Source: an uncultured Bacteroidales bacterium (GTDB lineage: Bacteria > Bacteroidota > Bacteroidia > Bacteroidales > Muribaculaceae). Taken from it: a stretch of DNA of 64,000 nt. Where the stretch lies: NCBI GenBank assembly GCA_902782465.1, contig CACZNH010000007.1, forward strand, positions 135,255-199,254, in the 5' to 3' direction. Position numbers and translations under genes: made by a program. A model generated the notes under the pieces. That model was given only the letters and a program-made list of their open reading frames with translations, made no database searches and was not told where the DNA came from. Of this stretch, positions 42,451-50,854 are shown one piece after another; within the stretch, counting starts at the first letter, position 1, and the number at the start of each line of letters is the position of its first letter.

Positions 42451-43949
42451 TATTTCAGGTACTTGGAGTAGTCCGTCTTGCGCATGTCGCCCTCGTGCAG
42501 CAGGGTGCTGTGGAAGGCGAGTGCGATGTCGGGATGCATCATCACGTGGCCCTTCTTGGCGAGGTTGAGGTACTCGCGCAGCAGGGGACGGTAAACGGGA
42601 TGTGCGGCGTGCTCGATGATTTCGTGGGCGCTCTGCACGGGATCCTTGCCGCGCAGGTCGGCGATACCCTGGTCGGTGATGATGATATCGACCGAGTGCG
42701 GGTTATGGTCGGGATAGGAAACCATGGGCACGATGGTGCTGATGCAGTCGTCCTTCTTGATGGACGGGCACAGGAAGATGCTGATGTAGGCGTTGCGGGT
42801 GAAGTCGCCCGAACCACCCACACCGTTCATCAGGCGCGTGCCGCTGACGTGCGTCGAGTTGATGTGGCCATAGATATCGGCCTCGATGGCGGTGTTCATC
42901 GTGATGACGCCCAGACGGCGCACCACCTCGGGGTTGTTGCTGATTTCGCTGGGACGCATGAGCACCTTGTTGTGCAGGGCCTCGCCCTTCTTGAAGAATT
43001 CGTCCATGGCCTGGCTCGAGAAGGTCATCGAGCAGGTGCTGGCAAACTTACACTTGCCGCTCTCGAGCAGTTCGAGTACGCTGTCTTGGATAACCTCGGT
43101 GTACATCTCGAACGGGGGAATCTCGTCGCTCTTGTCCAGGGCGTCGAGCACGGCGTTGGCGATGTTGCCCACACCGCTCTGCAGCGGCAGGAACTCCTTG
43201 GGGATGCGGCCGGCCTTGAGCTCGTTCACGAGGAAGGCACACACGTTGCGGCCGATAGCGGCGGTCACCTCGTCAACGGGGGTGAAGGCGCCCTCCTTGC
43301 TGATGGGCAGCGAGGTCTTGACAACGCCGAGCACCTTGCTGGGATCAACATGGGCGGTGGGAGTACCCACGCGGTCGTGAGGCGTGAAGATGGGAATCTC
43401 GCGACGGTAAGGCGGGTCAACGGGCGTGTACACGTCGTGCATGCCGCGGATGGTCTCGGGAATCTGGTCATTGACCTCGACAATCACCTTGTCGGCCATC
43501 TTGAGCCAGGTGGCGGTGTTGCCCATCGAGGTGCCCAGCACGAGCTCGCCGTCGTCGGTGATGCTCTGGGCCTCAACGATGGCGATGTCCATCTTGCCGT
43601 AGAAGCCATAACGGAACTCCTGGGCCAGCTCGCTCAGGTGGCGGTCGTTATAGTGGATGTCATTGCCATTGATGGCCTTGCGCATGTCGGGGTGTGACTG
43701 GTAAGGTGTGCGGAAGTTCAGAGCGTTGGCACGCGTCAACTCGCCATCGATGTGGTCGCTGGTCGATGCGCCGCTGAACAGGTTAATCTTGAACTCGCGG
43801 CCTGCTTCATGCTCGCGCTTGGCGCGCTCGGCGATGGCAACAGGCACTGCTTGAGGACAACCGGGTGAAGTAAAGCCCGAAACGCCCACGGTGAAGCCAT
43901 TTTGTACAAATTCGGCGGCTTCCTCGGCCGAAATAATCGGATAAATCAT
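42450..43949 (-). CDS. acetyl-CoA hydrolase/transferase family protein (succinate CoA-transferase type)
   Basis: At 499 residues, the length is that of the acetyl-CoA:succinate CoA-transferases. Features include the N-terminal SAEEAAEFVQNGFTVGVSGF, QSGVGNIANAVLDALDKSDE at about 253-272 followed by FEMYTEVIQDSVLEL with the probable catalytic glutamate, and the C-terminal domain with SGDFTRNAYISIFL and ITDQGIADLRGKDP. It exchanges CoA between acetyl- and succinyl- or propionyl-CoA in fermentation, consistent with succinate/acetate producers. The upstream leader is a single heptad arm. Confidence 0.9.
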   Translation of the reverse strand: MIYPIISAEEAAEFVQNGFTVGVSGFTSPGCPQAVPVAIAERAKREHEAGREFKINLFSGASTSDHIDGELTRANALNFRTPYQSHPDMRKAINGNDIHYNDRHLSELAQEFRYGFYGKMDIAIVEAQSITDDGELVLGTSMGNTATWLKMADKVIVEVNDQIPETIRGMHDVYTPVDPPYRREIPIFTPHDRVGTPTAHVDPSKVLGVVKTSLPISKEGAFTPVDEVTAAIGRNVCAFLVNELKAGRIPKEFLPLQSGVGNIANAVLDALDKSDEIPPFEMYTEVIQDSVLELLESGKCKFASTCSMTFSSQAMDEFFKKGEALHNKVLMRPSEISNNPEVVRRLGVITMNTAIEADIYGHINSTHVSGTRLMNGVGGSGDFTRNAYISIFLCPSIKKDDCISTIVPMVSYPDHNPHSVDIIITDQGIADLRGKDPVQSAHEIIEHAAHPVYRPLLREYLNLAKKGHVMMHPDIALAFHSTLLHEGDMRKTDYSKYLK

Positions 43950-43957
43950 TTTATTAG

Positions 43958-44012
43958 TTTTAAGTTTCTAGTTTCTAGTCCTTAGTCCTTAGTTCTTAGT
44001 CCCTAGTTTCTA
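43958..44012. repeat. single heptad arm in the leader of the CoA-transferase gene
   Basis: About seven words of TTTCTAG/TCCTTAG type read on the minus strand as CTAAGGA/CTAGAAA ending in AAAACTAATAAA just before the ATG. There is no second arm. Confidence 0.8.
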
Positions 44013-44030
44013 GTTGATGATTGTATGTTG

Positions 44031-45350
44031 TTAGTTGTTGAGTTTCTCACGGATGGCTTTACTGGCCTCCTCGTAGCCGGGTTTCTCCAGCAGGGCGAAC
44101 ATATTCTTCTTGTAGGCCTCGACACCAGGCTGGTCAAACGGGTTCACGCCGAGCATGTAGCCGCTCACGCCGCAGGCTTTCTCGAAGAAGTAAATCAGCT
44201 GGCCGATAAAGCGCTCGGTGACTGCGGGGATGGTGATGAGCAGATTGGGCACGCCGCCGTCAACGTGTGCCAGGCGGGTTCCCAGCTCGGCCATCTTGTT
44301 CACGTAGTCCACGTTCTTGCCGGCAATATAGTTCAGTCCGTCCAGGTCTTCCTCATCGGTGGGGATGATAACCTCATGCTGTTGGTCGCCCACGCTGAGA
44401 ACCGTCTCAAAGATGGTGCGCTCACCGTCCTGAATCATCTGGCCCATGCTGTGCAGGTCGGTGGTGAAATCAACGCTGGCGGGGAAGATGCCCTTGTGGC
44501 CCTTACCCTCGCTCTCGCCGTAGAGCTGCTTCCACCACTCGGCCAGGAAGTGCAGGCGCGGGGTGAAATTGGCGAGGATTTCAATCTTTTTGCCCTGCTG
44601 ATAAAGGGCATTGCGGGCGATGGCATAGCCCAGCACCTGCTCGTCGCCGTCTTTCTCCATCTCGACGGCACCGGCTACCAGGGCGCGGATGTCAAAGCCG
44701 GCAACCGCAATGGGCAGCAGGCCAACAGGGGTGAGTACCGAGAAGCGGCCGCCCACATTGTCGGGGATGACATAGGTGGCATAGCCCTCCTGGGTGGCGA
44801 GACCACGCAGGGCGCCGCGACGGGCGTCGGTGATGGCGATGATATTATGCTTGGCAAATTCCTTGCCCTCTTGCTTCTCAAGCATCTCCTTGAACAGGCG
44901 GAAGGCAATGGCAGGCTCAGTCGTGGTTCCAGACTTGGAGATGACGATGATGCCGAACTTGTGGCCACGCACCAGGTCCATCAGGTCATACAGGTAGTCC
45001 TCGCCGATGTTGCTGCCGGCAAACAGCACCTTGGGGCCGTTGCCGGTCTTGTAGGCGGCAAAGTGGTCGCTCAACGCATCAATCACGGCCTTGGCACCCA
45101 GATAGCTGCCACCGATGCCGATGCAGATGACGTACTCACAATGTCCGCGCAGGATGGCGGCGCTCTTTTCCATCGCCTCCATATCCTGACCGGTGATGCT
45201 GCTGGGCAAGTGCAGCCAGCCCAGGAAGTCGTTGCCGGCACCGCTGCCGCTCTCAAGAACTTGCTTGGCCGCCATAGCGGCATCGTTCAATGCCTGCATT
45301 TCCTGTTCCTGCAGGGCATATTTGCTGATAACTTGAATCTTGTCGTTCAT
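44031..45350 (-). CDS. pgi: glucose-6-phosphate isomerase
   Basis: This 439-residue glycolytic enzyme interconverts glucose-6-phosphate and fructose-6-phosphate. Recognisable are [16 protein letters not shown] (about 77-92), [18 protein letters not shown] (about 135-152), [17 protein letters not shown] (about 197-213, PGI signature 1 region) and [10 protein letters not shown]. It is the shorter form of the enzyme common in Gram-positives and Bacteroidetes. Transcribed alone on the minus strand, with an AAAACTT-word leader. Confidence 0.95.
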   Translation of the reverse strand: MNDKIQVISKYALQEQEMQALNDAAMAAKQVLESGSGAGNDFLGWLHLPSSITGQDMEAMEKSAAILRGHCEYVICIGIGGSYLGAKAVIDALSDHFAAYKTGNGPKVLFAGSNIGEDYLYDLMDLVRGHKFGIIVISKSGTTTEPAIAFRLFKEMLEKQEGKEFAKHNIIAITDARRGALRGLATQEGYATYVIPDNVGGRFSVLTPVGLLPIAVAGFDIRALVAGAVEMEKDGDEQVLGYAIARNALYQQGKKIEILANFTPRLHFLAEWWKQLYGESEGKGHKGIFPASVDFTTDLHSMGQMIQDGERTIFETVLSVGDQQHEVIIPTDEEDLDGLNYIAGKNVDYVNKMAELGTRLAHVDGGVPNLLITIPAVTERFIGQLIYFFEKACGVSGYMLGVNPFDQPGVEAYKKNMFALLEKPGYEEASKAIREKLNN

Positions 45351-45384
45351 ATTATATTGAGTTTTAAGTTTTTATTATTTTAAT

Positions 45385-45422
45385 AAGGTCGTTAAGGTCC
45401 TTAAAGACTTTAAGGTCCTTAA
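45385..45422. repeat. intergenic palindromic repeat of CCTTAA words (9-nt period)
   Basis: Words TTAAGGTCC, TTAAAGACT, TTAAGGTCC follow each other with a 9-nt period and are partly self-complementary (TTAAGGtCCTTAA). It lies between the 3' end of the acetyltransferase gene and the pgi start. Confidence 0.7.
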
Positions 45423-45425
45423 TAC

Positions 45426-46556
45426 TTAGATTTCCTTGGTGTAGGCGCGGCGGCGCTTGTGCTGCTCGGTCTCGAAGTATTCCCACTGCTTGAGCACCTT
45501 GGAGTTGAGTTCCAGCTCGTGGTTGCTCTCGGCATACTTGTAGCCATGCTTGTTGAATACCTGGATAAGGTCATTGAACAGCAGTGAATTTACGCCCTTG
45601 TTCTGGTACTCGGGCTTGACGGCGATGAGCATGAGGTCCACCACATCGTTCTTTTTGAAGGCATCCAGCAGGGGCTTCCAACCCATGGGGAACAGGCGGC
45701 CGCGGTTCTTGATGAGCGCCTTGGACATCGAGGGAATGGTGATACCCACCGCGATGAGCTCGCGGGTGTCCTTTTCGATGGCCATGGACAGGTCATCGAG
45801 GGGCAGGAACGGCAGATACATCTTGATGTAGTGCTTTATCTGCTTGTCGGTGAGCGGCGAGTAGCCGAACAACTCGTCATAGGCCACGTTAATCAGCCTG
45901 AAGATGGCATCACCATAGTCCTTGACCAGTTGCTTGCGGTCAGTGTATTTGATGGTCGTCAGGTTCAGTCGCTCGCTCATGAGGTTGGAGATGCGGGCCA
46001 TTTTTTCGGGAACCTCCTTGGGAATGGTAATCAGGAACTCTATCCAGTCCACATCCTTGACAAAGCCCATGCGCTCCAGGTGCTTGTGATAGTATTCGTG
46101 GCTATATACAGCGCCAGTCGTGCCTATACGGTCAAAGCCCTCGACGAGCAAGCCCTCGGGATCCATGTCGGTAAAGCCCAGGGGACCCGTCAGGTGTTCC
46201 ATACCCTTGCTCTTGCTCCACTTGGTCACGGCGTCGATGAGGGCGTCGGCCACCTCGGCGTCGTCGATAAAGTCGATGTAGCCGAAGCGTGCCTCTTTCT
46301 TGTTCGAGCGTTCGTTAACCACCTTGTTGATGATGCCGGCGATGCGTCCCACAATCTTTCCGTCGCGGTAAGCCATGAAATAGGTGGCTTCGCAGAAGTC
46401 AAACGCGGGGTTCTTGTCGGGCCTCAGGGTGTTGACCTCGTCGGTCACCAGCGGCGGAACGTAATACTCGCTGTCACGGTAGATGACGTCGATGGGGAAA
46501 TGCACAAACTTGAGCAGGTTGCGCTTGGTGGGTTGGATTTCTCTGATTTCTACCAT
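45426..46556 (-). CDS. GNAT-fold N-acetyltransferase-like protein
   Basis: This is a cytoplasmic protein of 376 residues from the chosen ATG at 46556 (MVEIREIQPTKRN); an in-frame ATG nine codons upstream is less likely because it lies in an AT-rich leader. Features are the N-terminal half (ATYFMAYRDGKIVGRIAGI, residues about 67-85, a GNAT-like acetyl-CoA strand; HLTGPLGFTDMDPEGLLVEG) and a second GNAT-like half with LMLIAVKPEYQNKGVNSLL. Such double-GNAT proteins are widespread in Bacteroidetes but their substrate is not known to me. Confidence 0.7.
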   Translation of the reverse strand: MVEIREIQPTKRNLLKFVHFPIDVIYRDSEYYVPPLVTDEVNTLRPDKNPAFDFCEATYFMAYRDGKIVGRIAGIINKVVNERSNKKEARFGYIDFIDDAEVADALIDAVTKWSKSKGMEHLTGPLGFTDMDPEGLLVEGFDRIGTTGAVYSHEYYHKHLERMGFVKDVDWIEFLITIPKEVPEKMARISNLMSERLNLTTIKYTDRKQLVKDYGDAIFRLINVAYDELFGYSPLTDKQIKHYIKMYLPFLPLDDLSMAIEKDTRELIAVGITIPSMSKALIKNRGRLFPMGWKPLLDAFKKNDVVDLMLIAVKPEYQNKGVNSLLFNDLIQVFNKHGYKYAESNHELELNSKVLKQWEYFETEQHKRRRAYTKEI

Positions 46557-46629
46557 ATTGAGTTTAAGTTTGTTTAATGTCAATTATCAGTTCTATAGCA
46601 ACTATAGTATCTATAGCTTCTATAACCTA

Positions 46630-46737
46630 TTAAGCAAAGACGACGTTATTGAGCCACCACAGCAGGGCGAGCAGCACTGCCAGGATGATGTTCAGTTTCA
46701 GGAAGAACCAGAAGTAATAACGTCGCTCGGGAGTCAT
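46630..46737 (-). CDS. 35-residue single-span membrane peptide
   Basis: The short frame runs from ATG (plus-strand CAT at 46735-46737) to TAA at 46630. The product starts MTPERRYYFWFFLKLNIILA, continues with a Leu/Val/Trp-rich span, and ends NNVVFA. It has a charged N-terminus and a hydrophobic helix of about 20 residues. It begins 12 bp after the stop of the zinc-ribbon gene on the same strand, so it is probably co-transcribed. Function unknown; it may act with the membrane-anchored zinc-ribbon protein. Confidence 0.6.
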   Translation of the reverse strand: MTPERRYYFWFFLKLNIILAVLLALLWWLNNVVFA

Positions 46738-46749
46738 GGGGCACTCGCT

Positions 46750-48216
46750 TTAGTTCGATTTGGCACGGTCATGCACCAGGTCGTAGGTGATGTTGCCGTT
46801 GGGAGTCTTGATGAGCACGCTGTTGTCGCCGCTCATGCTGATGCCTGATGCCGCACCGTTCTTGCCGGCATAGATGGTAAAGTACTTGCGCGAGCTCTTG
46901 TTGAAGCCCACTACCGAGCCCTTGGTGTCCAAGAAGACCAGATAACGGTCATTCTCCAGTTTCTCCTTGATTTCCTTCATGTTGATGATGGGCTTGTCAT
47001 ACTGGGTGGGCTTCATCTTCACTTCCTCACCCTCTTTGAGCTTGTCCATGTTCTCGGCATTGTCGTGGTCCCACTTGGCATCGGCGTTCTCCTCCCCTTC
47101 AAGGGCCTTGGCTTCCTCCTCGGCGGCTTTGGCTTCCTCTTCGGCGTCAATTTCGTCCTGGGTGGCGACATGGATGGCGCCGATGTTTGCGGCTTCCTGT
47201 TTTAGGAACTGGCGCTCGCTGCCGCTGGTGCCCTCCAGCGGTCCACGGCAGTGAACATACTGGCGGCCGTCGCTGCGTGAGCGGATGGTGCCATCGTATG
47301 TCAGCGTGGTCAGCTTTTTATTATCCACGTCGTACAGCGCGAGGGTCACGCGGCCGTTATTGCCCTCGCCGGCACCTTTCAGGTGGTTGAGGAAAGCGAA
47401 GTACAGGTAGGGCTTGCCCTCGATGGTCACGGCGCGGGGCACGTACATGGCGTCGGCAATGAGCGACGAGTTGTCCATGACGATGTTGCGGCCGTCATAG
47501 TATTTGGTCTGGCCCAACTCGGTCTTCCACTGGGCACCGTCGCGTGTCAGGGTATAGACCTTGATGAAGGGGCGGTCGGTGTCTTCCTTGTAGGTCACGC
47601 CCACGATGCGGTCGGGAGTGTCGGGGTCGGTCTCGGCGAATTTCACTGCGCAGCCGGCATAGGCCTTGTCCTCGGTCATGCCGTTGCGGCTCAACTCGGC
47701 GGTGAACACGGCCAACGGGTCTTGGCTGCTGTCGGCGGCCAGTGCAAGACTGTCAACACGGGCCTCAAGACGGTCGTTCTCCTGGCTGTTGCAGTGGCGC
47801 AGCAGACTCAGCAGGGCGATGGCAAGCACCGCGAGCACGACACCGATAATGAGGTTGCGGTTAAAGTTCGAACCGCCTCCGCCATCATCGTCGTCATCAT
47901 CATCCTCGACGGGTTCGGGCTGTTTCCAGGCGTTGGCCGGCTGGCGGGCTGCCTGACGCTCGGCAGCTCGGCGCTGCTCGTTGTAGGTCATTCCCTGACG
48001 CGGAGGTGTGGCGGCTGGAGCGGCTGCTTCCGGTTCCTTGCTGGCAATGTTCATCGCATTGTCAACGGCCTTGCCGCAGTGGGGGCAAAACACCGATGTT
48101 GCAGGCATCGTCGTGTGGCAATAGCTGCATGTTACCTCGTTACTGATGCGGTTACCGCAGTGGTTGCAGAAGGCGGAACCCTCGGGAACCTCATGTCCGC
48201 AATGTTGACATCTCAT
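46750..48216 (-). CDS. membrane-anchored protein with two N-terminal zinc ribbons
   Basis: The protein has 488 residues from ATG 48216; the -7 promoter box at 48270-48277 lies inside a longer upstream frame and rules that start out. Two zinc ribbons open the protein (MRCQHCGHEVPEGSAFCNHC and CSYCHTTMPATSVFCPHCG). A Pro/Ala-rich linker, an Asp-rich stretch (VEDDDDDDDGGGG) and one transmembrane helix at about 122-140 (LIIGVVLAVLAIALLSLL) follow. The C-terminal domain is beta-rich and has an acidic Glu/Ala segment. Topology would put the ribbons in the cytoplasm. Role unknown. Confidence 0.72.
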   Translation of the reverse strand: MRCQHCGHEVPEGSAFCNHCGNRISNEVTCSYCHTTMPATSVFCPHCGKAVDNAMNIASKEPEAAAPAATPPRQGMTYNEQRRAAERQAARQPANAWKQPEPVEDDDDDDDGGGGSNFNRNLIIGVVLAVLAIALLSLLRHCNSQENDRLEARVDSLALAADSSQDPLAVFTAELSRNGMTEDKAYAGCAVKFAETDPDTPDRIVGVTYKEDTDRPFIKVYTLTRDGAQWKTELGQTKYYDGRNIVMDNSSLIADAMYVPRAVTIEGKPYLYFAFLNHLKGAGEGNNGRVTLALYDVDNKKLTTLTYDGTIRSRSDGRQYVHCRGPLEGTSGSERQFLKQEAANIGAIHVATQDEIDAEEEAKAAEEEAKALEGEENADAKWDHDNAENMDKLKEGEEVKMKPTQYDKPIINMKEIKEKLENDRYLVFLDTKGSVVGFNKSSRKYFTIYAGKNGAASGISMSGDNSVLIKTPNGNITYDLVHDRAKSN

Positions 48217-48269
48217 GATTGTAAGTCTTTTTTTTGTTCTGTGGTTAAACTTCGCTTTGTTACAAACGG

Positions 48270-48277
48270 CAAAATTA
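48270..48277 (-). promoter_or_regulatory. Bacteroidetes -7 element (TAATTTTG, minus strand) of the zinc-ribbon gene
   Basis: CAAAATTA on the plus strand, 54 bp upstream of the chosen start. The -33 box is not evident. Confidence 0.5.
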
Positions 48278-48317
48278 CGCAATAATCTTTGATTATTGAC
48301 CTTTTTCAACAAAAACT

Positions 48318-49232
48318 TTAACGGGCGTTCAGGGCGGCAGCGGTGCGGGCGGCCAGACGGGCGTTGTTGAGCACCAGCTGGATGTTGCTGGCGAGGCTGT
48401 CGCCGCCAGTGAGGTCTTTTACTTTGGCGAGCAGGAACGGCGTCGTCTCCTTGCCGCGGATTCCCAGGCGGTTAGCCTCGTCGATGGCCTCGTCGATGGC
48501 CTTGTTGATGACGTCGGCGGGCATGGAGTACTCCTCGGGGATGGGATTGGTGACGAGCATACCGCCCTGCAGGCCCATGTCGAGTTTGGCGCGGAAGGCG
48601 GCGGCAAGGTCCTCAGGGGTGTCGATGCGGTAATCCACCTTGAAGCCGCTGTGTCGCGTGTAGAAGGCAGGCAGTTCCTCGGTGCCGTAGCCGATGACGG
48701 GCACTCCCTTGGTTTCCAGGTATTCCAGCGTTAACCCCAGGTCCAGGATGGACTTGGCGCCGGCGCAGATGACCATCACGGGCGTCATTGCCAGTTCCTC
48801 GAGGTCGGCACTGATGTCCATAGTCGTTTCTGCCCCGCGGTGAACGCCGCCGATGCCTCCGGTGGCAAACACCTTGATTCCCGCCATGGCGGCGATAATC
48901 ATTGTCGTGGTCACGGTGGTGGCGCCGTCCTCGCTGCGGGCGATGAGCACGGGCAGGTCACGGCGCGACGCCTTGGTCACCGCCTGACCTTTTTTACCCA
49001 GGTATTCAATCTCCTCAGGAGTGCAGCCCGCCTTGAGTTTGCCGCCAATGATGGCGATGGTGGCGGGCACCGCGCCGTTGTCGCGGATGGTCTGCTCAAC
49101 CTTCAATGCCGTTTCCACATTTTGCGGATAAGGCATGCCGTGTGAAATGATTGTCGATTCAAGGGCGACCACGGGACGTCCCTCGTCAAGTGCCTGCTGC
49201 ACTTCGGGTGAAATGGATAAGTACTTGTTCAT
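48318..49232 (-). CDS. psuG: pseudouridine-5'-phosphate glycosidase
   Basis: This 304-residue enzyme splits pseudouridine 5'-phosphate into uracil and ribose 5-phosphate. Family landmarks are VVALESTIISHGMPYPQNVE (residues 22-41), GGKLKAGCTPEEIEYLG, TVTTTMIIAAMAGIKVFATG (about 104-123), GGIGGVHRGAETTMDISADL and NPIPEEYSMP. The next gene upstream on the same strand is a PfkB kinase, the usual PsuK partner that phosphorylates pseudouridine. Together they salvage pseudouridine; upp at 52752 could use the uracil. Confidence 0.93.
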   Translation of the reverse strand: MNKYLSISPEVQQALDEGRPVVALESTIISHGMPYPQNVETALKVEQTIRDNGAVPATIAIIGGKLKAGCTPEEIEYLGKKGQAVTKASRRDLPVLIARSEDGATTVTTTMIIAAMAGIKVFATGGIGGVHRGAETTMDISADLEELAMTPVMVICAGAKSILDLGLTLEYLETKGVPVIGYGTEELPAFYTRHSGFKVDYRIDTPEDLAAAFRAKLDMGLQGGMLVTNPIPEEYSMPADVINKAIDEAIDEANRLGIRGKETTPFLLAKVKDLTGGDSLASNIQLVLNNARLAARTAAALNAR

Positions 49233-49237
49233 ATTAT

Positions 49238-49312
49238 TTTAGTTTTTAGTTTTTAGTTTTAAGTATGATTACTAACGCCTAACACCTAATGCCTAATGCC
49301 TAACACCTAACC
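49238..49312. repeat. chimeric heptad element joining AAAACT and CCTAATG words
   Basis: The left part 49238-49262 is TTTTTAG words; then AAGTATGATTACTAACGCCT is the left half of core B. Instead of the rest of core B come CCTAACA/CCTAATG words (49278-49312), which belong to core A elements. It lies between psuK and psuG. Confidence 0.85.
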
Positions 49313-49314
49313 TG

Positions 49315-50208
49315 TCATAGCCACTTCAAAACATCGGGATTGACCGTTTGCAGGGAGAGCAGGGTGGCGTGGGCGGCCTTCATGCCCGTTTGGGCGCAGT
49401 CGGGGAAAGGAATTTGCTCTATTTGGGCGTGTGCCACACCAGCGATGAAGGCGTCGCCAGCACCAGTGGTGTTGATGACACGGGTAGGTATGGCTTTGTA
49501 GTGTTCGCTGCGGGTGCCGTCGCTGCAATACACGCCATCGCTGCCCATCGTGATATAGACCTGCTCCACGCCCATCGCTGTCAGGTGCTCTGCTGCCGCC
49601 TTGGCGGTGTCACAGTGGCTGACGGTCTGTGCCTCAATGAGGTTGAGTTTCAATGCGTGCAAATGATGTCTCTGGCTCTGCTCCAACGCCTTGATGATGC
49701 GGGGCGCCTTGGCGGTACTCACGGTATCTACCATGAGCGGAGCCGTGCAATGGTCAATGAGGTAAACGAGGGCTTCGGTGCTGATGTTGGTGTCGGCAAT
49801 GACGAGTGCCGAGCGGTTGATGTAGCCGATGCGCTCTTCCAGGAACTCGGGTGTAATGTGTGCTATGATATCGGTATCGGCCACAGCGACCCGCATCTCC
49901 CCATCCATGTCGTTGACGCACAGGTACAGGCCGTTGCGCATACCCTCGCAGCGCTCGCTCAACGTCAAGTCCAGCCCGATGGCCTTGCACTCATGCCAGC
50001 ACATTTCGCCGAAGGTCTCGCCGCCAAAGGCGCTCACAAACTTCACCTCATGACCCATCAACCGCAGGTTGTGGGCAATGTTGCGTGCCACGCCGCCGCA
50101 CCCCAGGGTCACATGGCCCGGCACCGAGTCGGCAGGGACAAACGGCGCCGTCAATGCCGCCGCAATGTCCATGTTCACGCCCCCAATCACAGTTACATAT
50201 TTGTCCAT
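49315..50208 (-). CDS. psuK: PfkB-family carbohydrate kinase, probable pseudouridine kinase
   Basis: It has 297 residues from ATG 50208 (MDKYVTVIGGVNMDI); the promoter at 50233-50264 lies just upstream and excludes a longer frame. It is a ribokinase-fold enzyme: an N-terminal GGVNMDI motif, GGVARNIAHNLRLMG, and the C-terminal anion-hole signature NTTGAGDAFIAGVAHA with the catalytic Asp at about residue 247. The location next to psuG on the same strand indicates the substrate pseudouridine. Confidence 0.9.
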   Translation of the reverse strand: MDKYVTVIGGVNMDIAAALTAPFVPADSVPGHVTLGCGGVARNIAHNLRLMGHEVKFVSAFGGETFGEMCWHECKAIGLDLTLSERCEGMRNGLYLCVNDMDGEMRVAVADTDIIAHITPEFLEERIGYINRSALVIADTNISTEALVYLIDHCTAPLMVDTVSTAKAPRIIKALEQSQRHHLHALKLNLIEAQTVSHCDTAKAAAEHLTAMGVEQVYITMGSDGVYCSDGTRSEHYKAIPTRVINTTGAGDAFIAGVAHAQIEQIPFPDCAQTGMKAAHATLLSLQTVNPDVLKWL

Positions 50209-50232
50209 GCAAGAATAAATGTTTAGTGAGTA

Positions 50233-50264
50233 CAAAATTAGCAATTCTCAGCCTTTTGACCAAA
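50233..50264 (-). promoter_or_regulatory. Bacteroidetes promoter (TTTG-20 bp-TAATTTTG) of psuK-psuG
   Basis: On the plus strand, CAAAATTA (50233-50240) and CAAA (50261-50264) are separated by 20 bp, a full consensus on the minus strand. The predicted start is near 50226, 18 nt before psuK. Confidence 0.8.
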
Positions 50265-50274
50265 TAATGACACC

Positions 50275-50320
50275 TCCAGCGGTCTTTATCTCACTTTTTT
50301 CGTCGATAAAGACCGCTGGA
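50275..50320 (-). terminator. 16-bp perfect inverted repeat, probable terminator of the small secreted protein gene
   Basis: TCCAGCGGTCTTTATC (50275-50290) and GATAAAGACCGCTGGA (50305-50320) pair perfectly around a 14-nt loop. The element lies 28 bp past the stop of the minus-strand gene ending at 50349 and 10 bp before the psuK promoter. No strong U-tract follows on the minus strand, so a regulatory role for psuK is also possible. Confidence 0.6.
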
Positions 50321-50348
50321 AGTTGTGAATTGGGGTGTAAATGCGGGG

Positions 50349-50591
50349 TTACTGTTTGGTGATCTCGTGGGTGGTGCGGAAGGGGGTGCCGTCGCTGGAC
50401 TGGTAGCCGAAGAGCCGATAAGTGCATGGCGAACCGTCGGCAATGTTCTCCCAACGCAGCGTGACGTCAACCTCGATCTTGTAGCGTGTGCACTTGCTCA
50501 CGATGCGCTCTGATAGTGCTTCGGTATCTTGGGCGAGAAGCGGAGCCGCTGTCAGTAACAGTATGGCCAGTAAGGTAGTCATCAATCTCAT
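50349..50591 (-). CDS. small secreted protein of unknown function (80 residues)
   Basis: It has a clear signal peptide (TTLLAILLLTAAPLLAQ, cut near residue 21) and a mature part of about 59 residues with two cysteines that could form a disulphide, plus a beta-strand pattern (YKIEVDVTLRWENIADG). I do not recognise the family. It is flanked by a perfect inverted repeat downstream and, upstream at 50618-50638, by the small inverted repeat CCAATAG/CTATTGG. Confidence 0.6.
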   Translation of the reverse strand: MRLMTTLLAILLLTAAPLLAQDTEALSERIVSKCTRYKIEVDVTLRWENIADGSPCTYRLFGYQSSDGTPFRTTHEITKQ

Positions 50592-50807
50592 AACAATCAG
50601 GAATTTTGAAGGTTAATCCAATAGCATTTCACTATTGGTTTCAAGGTCAAAAATGTATCGATAACCATTTCGCTGTGTGGAAAATGCAGCTCTGGCCGTA
50701 ATCCTTTTAGCAACATAAGTTGTTATAAGTTAGGCCCCATAGTGCGAAAAAAGTTTAATAGCCTTCCTTTTTTGCCCTGATATGGCATGACATTAGGCAA
50801 AGTTTAG

Positions 50808-50815
50808 TATCTTTG
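50808..50815 (+). promoter_or_regulatory. Bacteroidetes -7 element (TATCTTTG) of the SDR gene
   Basis: TATCTTTG matches the consensus; no TTTG at the -33 spacing. The start near 50822 supports the ATG at 50855 over the in-frame TTG at 50831. Confidence 0.55.
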
Positions 50816-50854
50816 CAGGTTAGATAAGAATTGAACCATAAAACTAAAAATAAT

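Noticed and set aside
42495-45383. Long plus-strand frames of about 400 and 450 codons opposite the CoA-transferase and pgi genes
   Set aside because: Both are shadows of well-recognised minus-strand enzymes; their Val/His/Gly-rich products match no family.
48217-48312. N-terminal extension of the zinc-ribbon protein
   Set aside because: The extension overlaps a -7 promoter box and is AT-rich; the zinc-ribbon family starts at MRCQHCG.
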